Source: Pseudomonas serbica (GTDB taxonomy: Bacteria; Pseudomonadota; Gammaproteobacteria; Pseudomonadales; Pseudomonadaceae). Taken from it: DNA of 64,000 bases. The position numbers and the translations under genes were made by a program. Location: contig NZ_JAQIYM010000006.1 of the NCBI RefSeq assembly GCF_028823535.1, forward strand, positions 186,001-250,000, in the 5' to 3' direction. Below, one piece after another: positions 21,289-31,700 of the stretch (positions within the stretch are counted from its first letter, which is position 1; each line of letters begins with the position of its first letter). The notes below the pieces were generated by a model. It worked only from the letters and a program-made list of their open reading frames with translations. It was not told the origin of the DNA and did no database searches.

Positions 21289-22052
21289 GTCAGTTGGAGA
21301 AAATCTACGGCGTGCATGCTGTAGAAGCGTTGCTGCGTCACCACCCCAAGCGCGTCAAGCAGATCTGGTTGGCCGAAGGTCGCAACGATCCTCGGGTCCA
21401 GACGCTGATAGAGCTGGCGAACGAAAACCGGGTCCAGGTCGGCCAGGCCGAGCGCCGCGAAATGGACGCCTGGGTTGAAGGCGTGCACCAGGGCGTGGTT
21501 GCGGACGTGAGTCCGAGTCAGGTCTGGGGCGAGGCGATGCTCGACGAATTGCTCGATCGCACTGACGGCGCGCCGTTGTTGCTGGTGCTCGACGGCGTGA
21601 CCGATCCGCATAACCTTGGCGCCTGCCTGCGTTCCGCGGATGCCGCCGGTGCGCTGGCCGTGATCGTGCCGAAGGACAAGTCGGCGACCCTGACTCCGGT
21701 TGTACGAAAAATCGCCTGCGGTGCAGCGGAAGTGATTCCGCTGGTTGCCGTGACCAACCTGGCGCGCACGCTGGAAAAACTCCAGCAGCGCGGCTTGTGG
21801 GTTGTCGGCACGGCCGGTGAAGCCGAGGTCAGCCTGTATGACCAGGACCTGACCGGCCCGACCATCCTGATCATGGGTGCTGAAGGTAAAGGCATGCGTC
21901 GCCTGACCCGCGAGCATTGCGACTATCTGGTGAACCTGCCGATGGCCGGTAGCGTCAGCAGCCTCAACGTGTCCGTGGCGACCGGTGTGTGCCTGTTCGA
22001 AGCGCAGCGTCAGCGTAGCGTCAAAGCCAAGGCTGCTGCCAAGAAGTCCTAA
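21285..22052 (+). CDS. rlmB: 23S rRNA (guanosine-2'-O-)-methyltransferase RlmB
   Basis: The 255-residue SpoU-family methyltransferase modifies G2251 of 23S rRNA. The N-terminal substrate-binding domain (YGVHAVEALLRHHPKRVKQI) precedes the knotted catalytic domain with motif 1 LVLDGVTDPHNLGACLRSAD, motif 2 ILIMGAEGKGMRRL and motif 3 LPMAGSVSSLNVSVATGV. Translation is probably coupled to rnr through the shared ATGA. Confidence 0.96.
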   Translation: MSQLEKIYGVHAVEALLRHHPKRVKQIWLAEGRNDPRVQTLIELANENRVQVGQAERREMDAWVEGVHQGVVADVSPSQVWGEAMLDELLDRTDGAPLLLVLDGVTDPHNLGACLRSADAAGALAVIVPKDKSATLTPVVRKIACGAAEVIPLVAVTNLARTLEKLQQRGLWVVGTAGEAEVSLYDQDLTGPTILIMGAEGKGMRRLTREHCDYLVNLPMAGSVSSLNVSVATGVCLFEAQRQRSVKAKAAAKKS

Positions 22053-22070
22053 GCTCGACGCAATCAAAAT

Positions 22071-22158
22071 GTGGGAGCGGGCTTGCTCGCGAAAGCGGAG
22101 TAACATTCAGCAAAAATGTTGGATGTGCTGCCGCATTCGCGAGCAAGCCCGCTCCCAC
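22071..22158. repeat. REP palindrome pair
   Basis: GTGGGAGCGGGCTTGCTCGC with following GAA (22071-22093) recurs inverted at 22136-22158, with 42 bases between. It follows the rlmB stop. Confidence 0.88.
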
Positions 22159-22211
22159 AGTGTTTGTGGTGTGGCATGAGTTGGTGGCTGTTCAAATAAT
22201 CACCAATTCCC

Positions 22212-22240
22212 TTGCGCCTCCCACGCCCCTTCTCTACAAT
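22212..22240 (+). promoter_or_regulatory. rpsF: Promoter of the rpsF operon
   Basis: TTGCGC (22212-22217) and TACAAT (22235-22240) are separated by exactly 17 bases. This puts transcription start near 22247, leaving a leader of about 110 bases. Confidence 0.65.
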
Positions 22241-22358
22241 TGCGCCCCTTGCTGTGATGGCAGGCACCCACGTGTCTAGCGTCCTCAAGTCCATAAGTGT
22301 CATTCACTCCTTGTCTGACCGCTTTTGAGCGGCAGGCTACAACCCGTAAGGAGCATTC

Positions 22359-22781
22359 ATGCGTCATTACGAAATCATCTTTTTGGTCCACCCGGATCAA
22401 AGCGAGCAAGTCGGCGGCATGGTTGAGCGTTACACCAAGCTGATCGAAGAAGACGGCGGCAAAATCCACCGTCTGGAAGATTGGGGCCGTCGTCAACTGG
22501 CCTACGCAATCAACAATGTTCACAAGGCTCACTACGTGATGCTGAACGTTGAGTGCACTGGCAAGGCCCTGGCCGAGCTGGAAGACAACTTCCGCTACAA
22601 CGATGCAGTGATCCGTAACCTGGTCATCCGTCGCGAAGAAGCCGTTACCGGCCAATCCGAGATGCTCAAGGCTGAAGAAAACCGCAGTGAGCGCCGTGAG
22701 CGTCGCGACCGTCCTGAGCACGAAGGCGCTGAAAGCGCTGATAGTGATGACAGCGACAACAGCGATAACGCTGACGAGTAA
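22359..22781 (+). CDS. rpsF: 30S ribosomal protein S6
   Basis: The 140-residue protein begins [18 protein letters not shown] and contains [20 protein letters not shown], both standard for S6. After about residue 105 a charged tail with many Glu, Arg, Asp and Ser ([23 protein letters not shown]) is where RimK-type glutamylation normally occurs. It opens the rpsF-rpsR-DUF2232-rplI cluster, preceded by AAGGAG. Confidence 0.98.
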   Translation: MRHYEIIFLVHPDQSEQVGGMVERYTKLIEEDGGKIHRLEDWGRRQLAYAINNVHKAHYVMLNVECTGKALAELEDNFRYNDAVIRNLVIRREEAVTGQSEMLKAEENRSERRERRDRPEHEGAESADSDDSDNSDNADE

Positions 22782-22809
22782 TCCACGGACCTTTTAAGGA
22801 GCCTATCAA

Positions 22810-23040
22810 ATGGCACGTTTCTTCCGTCGTCGTAAATTCTGCCGCTTCACCGCTGAAGACGTGAAAGAGATCGATTACAAAGATCTCAACACTCTGAAAG
22901 CCTACGTATCCGAGACCGGCAAAATCGTTCCAAGCCGCATCACCGGTACCAAAGCACGTTATCAGCGTCAGCTGGCCACCGCTATCAAGCGCGCCCGCTT
23001 CCTGGCCCTGCTGGCCTACACCGACAGCCACGGCCGCTGA
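22810..23040 (+). CDS. rpsR: 30S ribosomal protein S18
   Basis: The 76-residue protein [16 protein letters not shown] has the family features: a basic N-terminus, [20 protein letters not shown] and [20 protein letters not shown]. It pairs with S6 on the 30S platform. It lies 28 bases after rpsF with a good AAGGAG. Confidence 0.98.
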
Positions 23041-23076
23041 GACCGGGCAGTCGACACGTAGCAAAGGATTGAATGT

Positions 23077-23970
23077 ATGCGTGCCTTAGCTGAGTTCATC
23101 ATGCGGGGCCGTATGCAGGCCACTCTCGTAGTGGCTGGATGCGCGGCATTGCCGTTGTTGTATTGGTTGGGTGCTGCCGCTGGATGCCTCGTGCTCCTGC
23201 GGCGCGGATTGAAGGACGCCCTGGGCGTTCTTGCTCTGGGACTGCTGCCGGCATTGATCTGGTGGCTTTACTCCGACGACCCACGGGCACTTCTGGTGCT
23301 GCTGGGGTCTGCGAGCCTTGCGTTGGTTTTGCGCGCAAGCGAGTCCTGGAACCGCGTGCTGCTGGTCAGCATAGCGATGGGAGTGGTGTTTTCAGTGGTG
23401 TTGGGGATGGCTTTTGGTCCCCAGATCGAGATGCTGGCGCAGGCTTTGATAAAAGTCATGCCGTCGCTACTCGGTGATGTCTACCAGCAGATGTCGGTAG
23501 ACGAGCAAGCGCGTTTCGCGTCCCTGATTACACCGATCCTGACCGGCCTGATTGCGGCCCTGTTGCAAATCGTCAGTGTGCTGAGCCTGATTGTCGGGCG
23601 CTACTGGCAGGCGTTGTTGTACAACCCCGGTGGTTTTGGTCGCGAGTTTCGCGCCGTCCGAATCCCGCTGGGTCCCGCGATGTTGCTGCTGGCGGGCATG
23701 GTTGTGTCACCGAATCTCGGTGTCCAGATGTCCATGCTTGTACCGCTGTGCAGCGTACCGCTGGTTTTCGCCGGGCTGGCCCTGATTCACGGGCTGGTGG
23801 CGCAAAAGCGACTGGCCAAGTTCTGGCTGGTGGGGTTGTACGTCACGCTGTTGCTGTTCATGCAGCTGATCTATCCGTTGCTGGTGGTCCTGGCCATCGT
23901 CGACAGCCTGATTGATTTTCGCGGTCGTCTGGCGCCGAAAGACGCCGATGATGCGAACGGTGAAGGTTAA
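23077..23970 (+). CDS. DUF2232 inner-membrane protein
   Basis: The 297-residue protein is predominantly hydrophobic with about seven or eight membrane segments (for example TLVVAGCAALPLLYWLGAAA, VLLVSIAMGVVFSVVLGMA, ILTGLIAALLQIVSVLSLIV, FWLVGLYVTLLLFMQLIYPL). Its place between rpsR and rplI is the one I recall for this gene in Pseudomonas. Its function is unknown to me. The tail is short and charged (DFRGRLAPKDADDANGEG). Confidence 0.85.
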   Translation: MRALAEFIMRGRMQATLVVAGCAALPLLYWLGAAAGCLVLLRRGLKDALGVLALGLLPALIWWLYSDDPRALLVLLGSASLALVLRASESWNRVLLVSIAMGVVFSVVLGMAFGPQIEMLAQALIKVMPSLLGDVYQQMSVDEQARFASLITPILTGLIAALLQIVSVLSLIVGRYWQALLYNPGGFGREFRAVRIPLGPAMLLLAGMVVSPNLGVQMSMLVPLCSVPLVFAGLALIHGLVAQKRLAKFWLVGLYVTLLLFMQLIYPLLVVLAIVDSLIDFRGRLAPKDADDANGEG

Positions 23971-23989
23971 AAGTTAAGAGGATTTTCAC

Positions 23990-24436
23990 ATGCAACTGAT
24001 CCTTCTGGAAAAAGTCACCAACCTGGGCAACCTGGGTGACAAAGTGAACGTTAAGGCTGGTTACGGTCGTAACTACCTGCTGCCTTACGGCAAAGCTACC
24101 GCTGCGACCCCAGCCAACCTGGCTGCGTTCGAAGAGCGTCGTGCCGAGCTGGAAAAAGCAGCAGCAGATCGCAAATCGTCGGCTGAAAGCCGCGCTGCCC
24201 AACTGGCCGAGCTGGAAGTGACCATCACTGCCACCGCTGGCGACGAAGGCAAGCTGTTCGGTTCGATCGGTACTCACGACATCGCTGACGCACTGACCGC
24301 CTCTGGCGTTGAAGTAGCGAAAAGCGAAGTTCGTCTGCCGAACGGCACCATCCGCAACGTAGGTGAATTCGACGTAGCCGTGCACCTGCACGCCGAAGTT
24401 GAAGCCACCGTACGCGTTGTCGTGGTAGCAGCTTAA
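23990..24436 (+). CDS. rplI: 50S ribosomal protein L9
   Basis: The 148-residue protein begins [19 protein letters not shown], then [16 protein letters not shown], the L9 signature. A central helix rich in E, A and K links the two RNA-binding domains, as in all L9 proteins. It lies 19 bases after the DUF2232 gene. Confidence 0.98.
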   Translation: MQLILLEKVTNLGNLGDKVNVKAGYGRNYLLPYGKATAATPANLAAFEERRAELEKAAADRKSSAESRAAQLAELEVTITATAGDEGKLFGSIGTHDIADALTASGVEVAKSEVRLPNGTIRNVGEFDVAVHLHAEVEATVRVVVVAA

Positions 24437-24481
24437 GCAGTACTTGTCGGCTGGCACCCTCGGGTGCTTGCCGGTAACATC

Positions 24482-24510
24482 GGGCACGATCCTGTTTACA
24501 GGTCGTGCCC
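24482..24510 (+). terminator. Terminator after rplI
   Basis: GGGCACGA and TCGTGCCC, with inner CCTG/CAGG, form a strong stem around a TTTA loop, followed by TTTGTCTTTC. It separates the ribosomal operon from dnaB. Confidence 0.75.
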
Positions 24511-24570
24511 TTTGTCTTTCTGGTAACACCCGTTTTCAAACCCCTGCTTTTCTTAAAAAACCAAGTGGCC

Positions 24571-25968
24571 ATGAACGAAATCTCCGCTCCTGAGCAATAC
24601 GATCTGCAAACCGCCGCGCTGAAGGTGCCGCCGCATTCCATCGAAGCCGAACAGGCTGTCCTCGGTGGTCTGATGCTGGACAACAACGCCTGGGAGCGCG
24701 TGCTCGATCAAGTCTCCGACGGTGATTTCTATCGACATGACCACCGTCTGATCTTCCGTGCGATCGCCAAGCTGGCCGATCAGAACATGCCGATCGACGT
24801 CGTGACCCTGTCCGAGCAACTGGACAAGGAAGGTCAGACGTCACAGGTCGGCGGCCTCGGTTACCTGGGCGAACTGGCGAAAAACACGCCATCGGTCGCC
24901 AACATCAAGGCCTATGCGCAGATCGTTCGTGAGCGGGCAACCTTGCGCCAACTGATCGGTATCAGCACCGAAATCGCAGACAGCGCTTTCAACCCGGAAG
25001 GTCGTACCGCCGCCGAGATTCTCGACGAAGCCGAGCGGCAGATCTTCCAGATCGCCGAGGCCCGGCCGAAAACCGGTGGGCCGGTGGGGGTGAATGACCT
25101 GCTGACCAAGGCCATCGACCGCATCGACACCTTGTTCAACACCGACAACGCCATCACCGGACTGTCCACCGGCTACACCGACCTCGACGAGAAGACCAGC
25201 GGCCTGCAACCGGCCGACCTGATCATCGTCGCCGGCCGTCCGTCCATGGGTAAGACCACCTTTGCCATGAACCTGGTGGAAAACGCCGTGTTGCGCAGCG
25301 AGAAGGCGGTTCTGGTTTACTCCCTGGAGATGCCAGGTGAATCGCTGATCATGCGTATGTTGTCGTCGCTCGGGCGCATCGACCAGACCAAGGTCCGTTC
25401 CGGTCAGTTGGAAGATGACGATTGGCCGCGCCTGACCTCGGCGGTCAATCTGCTCAACGATCGCAAGCTGTTCATCGACGATACCGCCGGTATCAGCCCG
25501 TCGGAAATGCGTGCCCGGACCCGCCGCCTGGTGCGTGAGCATGGTGAAGTCGGCCTGATCATGATCGACTACCTGCAGCTGATGCAGATCCCGGGCTCCA
25601 GTGGTGACAACCGGACCAACGAGATTTCCGAGATCTCCCGATCCCTGAAAGCCCTGGCCAAGGAATTCAACTGCCCGGTAGTGGCCTTGTCCCAGCTCAA
25701 CCGTTCCCTGGAACAACGCCCGAACAAGCGCCCGGTGAACTCCGACTTGCGCGAATCCGGAGCGATCGAGCAGGACGCCGACGTGATCATGTTCGTGTAT
25801 CGCGACGAGGTGTATCACCCCGAGACCGAGCACAAAGGCATTGCCGAGATCATCATCGGCAAGCAGCGTAACGGGCCGATCGGCTTCATCCGCCTGGCCT
25901 TTATCGGCAAGTACACACGATTCGAGAACCTGGCGCCGGGCAGTTATAACTTCGACGATGACGAGTAA
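24571..25968 (+). CDS. dnaB: Replicative DNA helicase DnaB
   Basis: The 465-residue hexameric helicase unwinds DNA at the replication fork. The N-terminal DnaG-interacting domain (PPHSIEAEQAVLGGLMLD) is followed by the RecA-like domain with Walker A GRPSMGKTT, Walker B LIMIDYLQLM, and SQLNRSLEQRPNKRP. ATG 24571 gives the familiar start MNEISAPEQYD; the frame is open 66 bases further upstream, into the rplI terminator, and this part is not used. Confidence 0.96.
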   Translation: MNEISAPEQYDLQTAALKVPPHSIEAEQAVLGGLMLDNNAWERVLDQVSDGDFYRHDHRLIFRAIAKLADQNMPIDVVTLSEQLDKEGQTSQVGGLGYLGELAKNTPSVANIKAYAQIVRERATLRQLIGISTEIADSAFNPEGRTAAEILDEAERQIFQIAEARPKTGGPVGVNDLLTKAIDRIDTLFNTDNAITGLSTGYTDLDEKTSGLQPADLIIVAGRPSMGKTTFAMNLVENAVLRSEKAVLVYSLEMPGESLIMRMLSSLGRIDQTKVRSGQLEDDDWPRLTSAVNLLNDRKLFIDDTAGISPSEMRARTRRLVREHGEVGLIMIDYLQLMQIPGSSGDNRTNEISEISRSLKALAKEFNCPVVALSQLNRSLEQRPNKRPVNSDLRESGAIEQDADVIMFVYRDEVYHPETEHKGIAEIIIGKQRNGPIGFIRLAFIGKYTRFENLAPGSYNFDDDE

Positions 25969-25991
25969 GTCATAGCGTCTGATATGGCCTC

Positions 25992-26055
25992 TTCGCGAGC
26001 AGGCTCGCTCCCACAGGCTTAGTGTGATCTCTGTGGGAGCGAGCTTGCTCGCGAA
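25992..26055. repeat. REP palindrome pair
   Basis: TTCGCGAGCAGGCTCGCTCC (with CACAG) at 25992-26016 is matched inverted by CTGTGGGAGCGAGCTTGCTC (with GCGAA) at 26031-26055, leaving a 14-base loop. It lies between dnaB and the radical SAM gene. Confidence 0.88.
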
Positions 26056-26157
26056 AGGGGTGCCACCAATTTCCGACCACAGCCGTCGGAATTGGTCAAA
26101 ATTTGTGCTATATTCCGCGCCCGCGAAATTCAATGAAAGCCAACACCGGTTATCGAC

Positions 26158-28461
26158 ATGCAAGCAGCCAAGCCGTTATTTGACTATCCCAAGTACTGGG
26201 CCGAATGTTTCGGACCAGCGCCATTCCTGCCCATGAGCAGGGAGGAGATGGATCAGCTCGGCTGGGATTCCTGTGACATCATCATCGTCACCGGTGATGC
26301 CTACGTCGATCACCCGTCGTTCGGCATGGCGATCATCGGCCGGCTGCTGGAATCCCAGGGCTTCCGTGTCGGCATCATTGCCCAGCCAAACTGGCAGTCC
26401 AAAGACGACTTCATGAAGCTCGGCGAGCCGAACCTGTTCTTCGGTGTCGCGGCCGGCAACATGGACTCGATGATCAACCGCTACACCGCCGACAAGAAAA
26501 TCCGTTCCGACGATGCCTACACACCGGGTGGCCTGGCGGGCAAACGCCCGGACCGCGCGAGCCTGGTCTACAGCCAGCGCTGCAAGGAAGCCTACAAAAA
26601 CGTGCCGATCGTGCTTGGCGGCATCGAAGCGTCCCTGCGCCGGATCGCCCACTACGATTACTGGCAGGACCGGGTACGCAACTCGATCCTGATCGACGCC
26701 TGCGCCGACATCCTGCTCTATGGCAACGCCGAGCGTGCGATCGTCGAAGTCGCCCAGCGCCTGTCCTACGGTCACAAGATCGAAGACATCACCGATGTGC
26801 GCGGCACCGCCTTCATCCGTCGCGACACGCCCAAAGACTGGTACGAAGTCGACTCCACGCGCATCGACCGTCCGGGCAAGATCGACAAGATCATCAACCC
26901 GTACGTGAACACCCAGGATACCCAGGCTTGCGCCATCGAGCAGGAGAAGGGACCGGTCGAGGATCCGCAGGAAGCCAAGGTCGTACAGATCCTGGCCAGC
27001 CCGCGCATGACTCGCGACAAGACCGTGATTCGCCTGCCGTCAGTGGAAAAAGTCCGCAACGACGCGGTGCTCTACGCCCACGCCAACCGCGTGCTGCACC
27101 TGGAAACCAACCCGGGCAACGCCCGTGCGCTGGTGCAGAAGCATGGCGAAGTGGACGTTTGGTTCAACCCGCCACCGATTCCGATGACCACCGAAGAGAT
27201 GGACTACGTGTTCGGCATGCCTTACGCCCGTGTTCCGCATCCGGCGTATGGCAAGGAGAAAATTCCGGCCTACGACATGATCCGCTTCTCGGTGAACATC
27301 ATGCGTGGCTGCTTCGGCGGCTGCACCTTCTGTTCGATCACCGAGCACGAAGGCCGGATCATCCAGAACCGCTCCCATGAGTCGATCATTCGCGAAATCG
27401 AAGAGATTCGTGACAAGGTCCCGGGCTTTACCGGCGTGATCTCCGACCTGGGCGGCCCGACCGCGAACATGTATCGCATCGCCTGCAAGACCCCGGAAAT
27501 CGAATCCGCGTGCCGCAAGCCATCCTGCGTGTTCCCTGGCATCTGCCCGAACCTGAACACCGACCACTCGGCGCTGATCCAGCTGTACCGCAGTGCCCGT
27601 GAATTGCCGGGTGTGAAAAAAATCCTCATCGCTTCCGGCCTGCGCTACGACCTCGCGGTCGAGTCGCCGGAATACGTTAAAGAGCTGGTGACCCACCACG
27701 TCGGTGGCTACCTGAAGATCGCCCCGGAACACACCGAGGAAGGTCCGCTCAACCAGATGATGAAACCGGGCATTGGCAGCTATGACAAGTTCAAGCGCAT
27801 GTTCGAGAAGTACTCCAAGGAAGCGGGCAAGGAGCAGTACCTGATTCCGTACTTCATCGCCGCCCACCCGGGCACCACCGACGAAGACATGATGAACCTG
27901 GCGCTGTGGCTCAAGGGCAACGGTTTCCGTGCCGACCAGGTGCAGGCGTTCTACCCGTCGCCGATGGCCACCGCCACCGCGATGTACCACTCAGGCAAGA
28001 ACCCGCTGCGCAAGGTCACCTACAAGAGTGACGCGGTGACCATCGTCAAGAGCGAAGAACAGCGCCGACTACACAAGGCATTCTTGCGTTATCACGACCC
28101 TAAAGGTTGGCCGATGCTGCGTGAAGCATTGACCCGCATGGGCCGCGCCGACCTGATCGGGCCGGGGAAGAACCAGTTGATCCCGCTGCACCAACCGTCC
28201 ACCGACAGCTACCAGAGCGCCCGTCGCAAGAACTCGACGCCGGCTGGCAGCCACAAGGTTGCTGGGGAAAAGACCACCAAGATCCTGACCCAGCACACCG
28301 GCCTGCCACCGCGCGCCAGCGATGGCGGCAACCCGTGGGACAAACGCGAGCAGGCTAAGGCGGCGGCGTTCGCCCGCAACCAGCAGGCGGCCAAGGAGCG
28401 CAAGGAAGCGGCCAAAGGCAAAGGGCCCAAGCCTGCGCGCAAGCCGGTCGTGCCGCGCTAA
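26158..28461 (+). CDS. YgiQ family radical SAM protein
   Basis: The 767-residue protein has an N-terminal cobalamin-binding-like region ([20 protein letters not shown]; family UPF0313) and a radical SAM core with the [4Fe-4S]/SAM cysteines C385, C389 and C392 in CFGGCTFC. The YgiQ signature follows in [15 protein letters not shown], and further cysteines in [16 protein letters not shown] might bind another cluster. The C-terminal 80 residues are basic and low-complexity ([17 protein letters not shown]). The substrate is not known to me. It starts with ATG 26158 and appears to be a single-gene unit ending at a strong terminator. Confidence 0.93.
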   Translation: MQAAKPLFDYPKYWAECFGPAPFLPMSREEMDQLGWDSCDIIIVTGDAYVDHPSFGMAIIGRLLESQGFRVGIIAQPNWQSKDDFMKLGEPNLFFGVAAGNMDSMINRYTADKKIRSDDAYTPGGLAGKRPDRASLVYSQRCKEAYKNVPIVLGGIEASLRRIAHYDYWQDRVRNSILIDACADILLYGNAERAIVEVAQRLSYGHKIEDITDVRGTAFIRRDTPKDWYEVDSTRIDRPGKIDKIINPYVNTQDTQACAIEQEKGPVEDPQEAKVVQILASPRMTRDKTVIRLPSVEKVRNDAVLYAHANRVLHLETNPGNARALVQKHGEVDVWFNPPPIPMTTEEMDYVFGMPYARVPHPAYGKEKIPAYDMIRFSVNIMRGCFGGCTFCSITEHEGRIIQNRSHESIIREIEEIRDKVPGFTGVISDLGGPTANMYRIACKTPEIESACRKPSCVFPGICPNLNTDHSALIQLYRSARELPGVKKILIASGLRYDLAVESPEYVKELVTHHVGGYLKIAPEHTEEGPLNQMMKPGIGSYDKFKRMFEKYSKEAGKEQYLIPYFIAAHPGTTDEDMMNLALWLKGNGFRADQVQAFYPSPMATATAMYHSGKNPLRKVTYKSDAVTIVKSEEQRRLHKAFLRYHDPKGWPMLREALTRMGRADLIGPGKNQLIPLHQPSTDSYQSARRKNSTPAGSHKVAGEKTTKILTQHTGLPPRASDGGNPWDKREQAKAAAFARNQQAAKERKEAAKGKGPKPARKPVVPR

Positions 28462-28480
28462 GCTGCGCTTGAGCTGAACA

Positions 28481-28507
28481 AAACGCCAACCTTCGGGTTG
28501 GCGTTTT
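28481..28507 (+). terminator. Terminator after the radical SAM gene
   Basis: AAACGCCAACC, tetraloop TTCG and GGTTGGCGTTT form an 11-bp stem with T at its end. Confidence 0.85.
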
Positions 28508-28541
28508 GCGTTTCAGGGTTTAACCATTTGTGCTGGAGCCT

Positions 28542-28577
28542 CTGGCCTCTTGGCGGGCAAGCCCGCGAAGAGGCCAG
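28542..28577. repeat. Single REP hairpin
   Basis: CTGGCCTCTTGGCGGGC and GCCCGCGAAGAGGCCAG pair as a near-perfect 17-bp hairpin around AA, with one G-G mismatch. It stands alone, unlike the paired elements elsewhere. Confidence 0.8.
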
Positions 28578-28757
28578 CGTGGGCGACGACTATGCAACTG
28601 GCCGCCACAAATACGTGCAACTCTCTCGAAGCAATTTCCCGCATCGCCCGATTTTGGTGCTGTACTGCCTCCTGCAAACGGAGAAAGCGCCAGCGCTGCG
28701 CGATGGCATAAGTCTTGCGCGCTTTCCAATACGCTTAGGGCTCGCAGGAGGCACGCC

Positions 28758-31700
28758 GTGTCGATTCATGTCGCATTGCACCACGTCACACATTACCGCT
28801 ATGACCGCGCTGTCGAGCTGGGTCCACAGATTGTTCGTCTGCGTCCGGCTGCCCACAGTCGCACGCGGATACTCTCCTATGCGCTGAAAGTCTCGCCCGA
28901 GCAGCATTTCATCAACTGGCAGCAGGACCCCCAGGGTAATTATCTGGCGCGGCTGGTGTTCCCGGAAAAAACCGACGAGCTGCGAATCGAAGTCGATCTG
29001 CTGGCGGAAATGGCGGTGTTCAATCCGTTCGATTTTTTCCTCGAGCCCTACGCCGAAAAGATTCCATTCGCCTACGCCACCGATGAGCGCAAGGAACTGG
29101 CGCCGTACCTGGAAACCTTGCCCCTGACGCCGAAGTTCCAGGCCTATCTGGACGGCATCGATCGCACGCCCCTGCCGGCGGTGGATTTCCTCGTTGCGCT
29201 CAACCAGCGTCTGAGCGATGACATCAACTACCTGATCCGCATGGAGCCGGGGGTGCAAACGCCCGAACACACCCTGGAGCAGGGCTCCGGTTCCTGCCGC
29301 GATTCGGCGTGGCTGCTGGTGCAACTGCTGCGCAACCTGGGACTGGCCGCGCGTTTCGTGTCGGGCTACCTGATTCAATTGACCGCCGACCTGAAAAGCC
29401 TGGATGGTCCTTCGGGCACCGACGTGGACTTCACCGACCTGCACGCCTGGTGCGAGGTGTACCTGCCCGGTGCCGGCTGGATCGGCCTGGATGCGACCTC
29501 CGGGCTGTTTGCCGGAGAAGGACACATTCCGTTGGCCTGTAGTCCCGATCCATCCTCTGCGGCACCGATCAGTGGCTTGGTGGAACCGTGCGAGTGCGAA
29601 TTCAGCCATGAAATGTCGGTGGAGCGGATTTGGGAAGCCCCGCGGGTCACCAAACCCTACACCGAAGAGCAGTGGCAAGCGATCCAGGCCCTCGGTCATA
29701 AGATCGACGCCGACCTGCTGGCGGGCGATGTGCGCCTGACCATGGGCGGTGAACCGACGTTCGTGTCCATCGATGACCCGGACGGCGCCGAGTGGAACAC
29801 TGCGGCGCTGGGCCCAACCAAGCGTCGACTGTCCGCCGAATTGTTCCAGCGCATGCGTAAACGTTATGCCCCGCAAGGCCTGGTGCATTTTGGCCAGGGC
29901 AAATGGTACCCGGGCGAACAACTGCCACGCTGGTCGCTCAATTGTTATTGGCGCCGCGACGGCGTGCCGATCTGGCACAACAGCGCGCTGATCGCCGACG
30001 AGCAGGCCGATTACGGCGCCGATGGCGCGCTGGCCGGGCGTTTCCTGGCGAGTGTCGCCGAGCGATTGAACATTGCGCCACGCTTTGTGTTTCCAGCGTA
30101 CGAAGATAATTTCTATTACCTCTGGCGCGAAGGCGCATTGCCGCAAAACGTCAGTGCCGAAGACTCGCGACTCGAGGAGCCTCTGGAGCGCGCGCGTTTG
30201 CGCAAAGTCTTCAGTCAGGGCCTGGACAAGGTCATTGGCCAGGTCCTGCCGCTCGCACGCACCGCCAAGGGCGATCAATGGCAAAGCGGCCGCTGGTATC
30301 TGCGTGACGAGCACTGCCGCCTGGTGCCGGGGGACTCGCCGCTGGGGTATCGACTGCCACTGGCTTCGCAACCGTGGGTGAAGGCGGCGGAGTATCCGTT
30401 CATTCACCCCAACGATCCTAACCAGGATTTCCCGCCGCTGCCTGACGTCGGGCAACTACAGCGCCAGGGCGCGGCGGCACTGACTGAAGATCGGGTGCCG
30501 AAGGTCGATGAGTCCGCCGACTGGCTGACGCGCACCGCGTTCTGCGCCGAAGCGCGGGAAGGCCGGTTGTACCTGTTCATGCCACCGCTGGAGCGGGTCG
30601 AAGACTATCTGGAGCTGGTGGCCGCCATCGAAGCTACCGCCGAGGAACTGCATTGCCCGGTGTTGCTGGAAGGCTACGAGCCACCGAGCGATCCGCGCTT
30701 GAGCAACTTTCGCATCACCCCTGATCCGGGTGTGATCGAAGTCAACGTGCAACCTTCGGCGAGCTGGGATGAACTGGTTGAACGCACTGAGTTTCTTTAC
30801 GAAGAAGCGCGCCAGACCCGACTCACCACAGAGAAATTCCTGATAGACGGGCGGCATACCGGCACCGGTGGGGGTAACCATTTCGTACTGGGGGGCGCGA
30901 CACCGGCTGACTCACCGTTTCTGCGGCGTCCGGATTTGCTGCGCAGCCTGATCAGCTACTGGCATAACCACCCTTCGCTGTCCTACCTGTTTTCCGGACT
31001 GTTCATCGGCCCGACATCCCAGGCCCCGCGCATTGATGAAGCGCGCAATGACGCCTTGTATGAGCTGGAAATTGCCTTCGCCCAGATGCCTGCGCCTGGC
31101 GAGGAGTGCGCGCCCTGGCTGGTGGACCGACTGCTGCGCAACCTGTTGATCGACGTGACCGGCAACACTCACCGCGCCGAGTTCTGCATCGACAAACTGT
31201 ATTCGCCGGATGGTGCGACCGGTCGCCTGGGCTTGCTGGAGTTGCGCGCGTTTGAAATGCCGCCCCATGCGCGCATGAGCCTGGCCCAGCAGCTATTGCT
31301 GCGGGCGTTGGTCGCACGGTTCTGGCGCGAGCCTTATGCGCCGCCGAAATTGGCGCGCTGGGGCACGGAGCTGCACGACCGGTTCCTGTTGCCGCATTTT
31401 ATCGAACAGGATTTCGCCGACGTTATCGACGACCTTGATGCCGCCGGCTATCCGGTGCGGGCCGAGTGGTTCGCGGCGCACCTGCAATTCCGCTTTCCCA
31501 AGGTTGGCGACTACGCGGTCAATGGCATCGAGCTGGAATTGCGCCAGGCACTTGAGCCATGGCATGTGCTGGGCGAGGAGGGCGCGGTCGGTGGCACGGT
31601 GCGCTACGTCGACTCGTCTCTGGAGCGCCTGCAGGTCAAGCTCAGCGGATTGGCGCCGCAACGCTATCTGCTGACCTGCAACGGCATACCTGTGCCGTTG

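Larger units (their letters stand above)
22053..22358. other. rlmB-rpsF intergenic region (306 bp)
   Basis: The region contains a REP pair (22071-22158), a sigma-70-type promoter (22212-22240) and a leader of about 110 bases before rpsF. Near the end of the leader, CCGCTTTTGAGCGG forms a short hairpin followed by a pyrimidine/CCG-containing stretch and the AAGGAG ribosome-binding site. Bacterial rpsF leaders often bind the S6:S18 dimer for autoregulation; I infer this possibility here but cannot confirm the full motif. Confidence 0.5.

Noticed and set aside
28530..28757. Upstream extension of the transglutaminase/DUF2126 gene
   Set aside because: It spans a REP hairpin and lacks conserved residues; GTG 28758 has a perfect AGGAGG.
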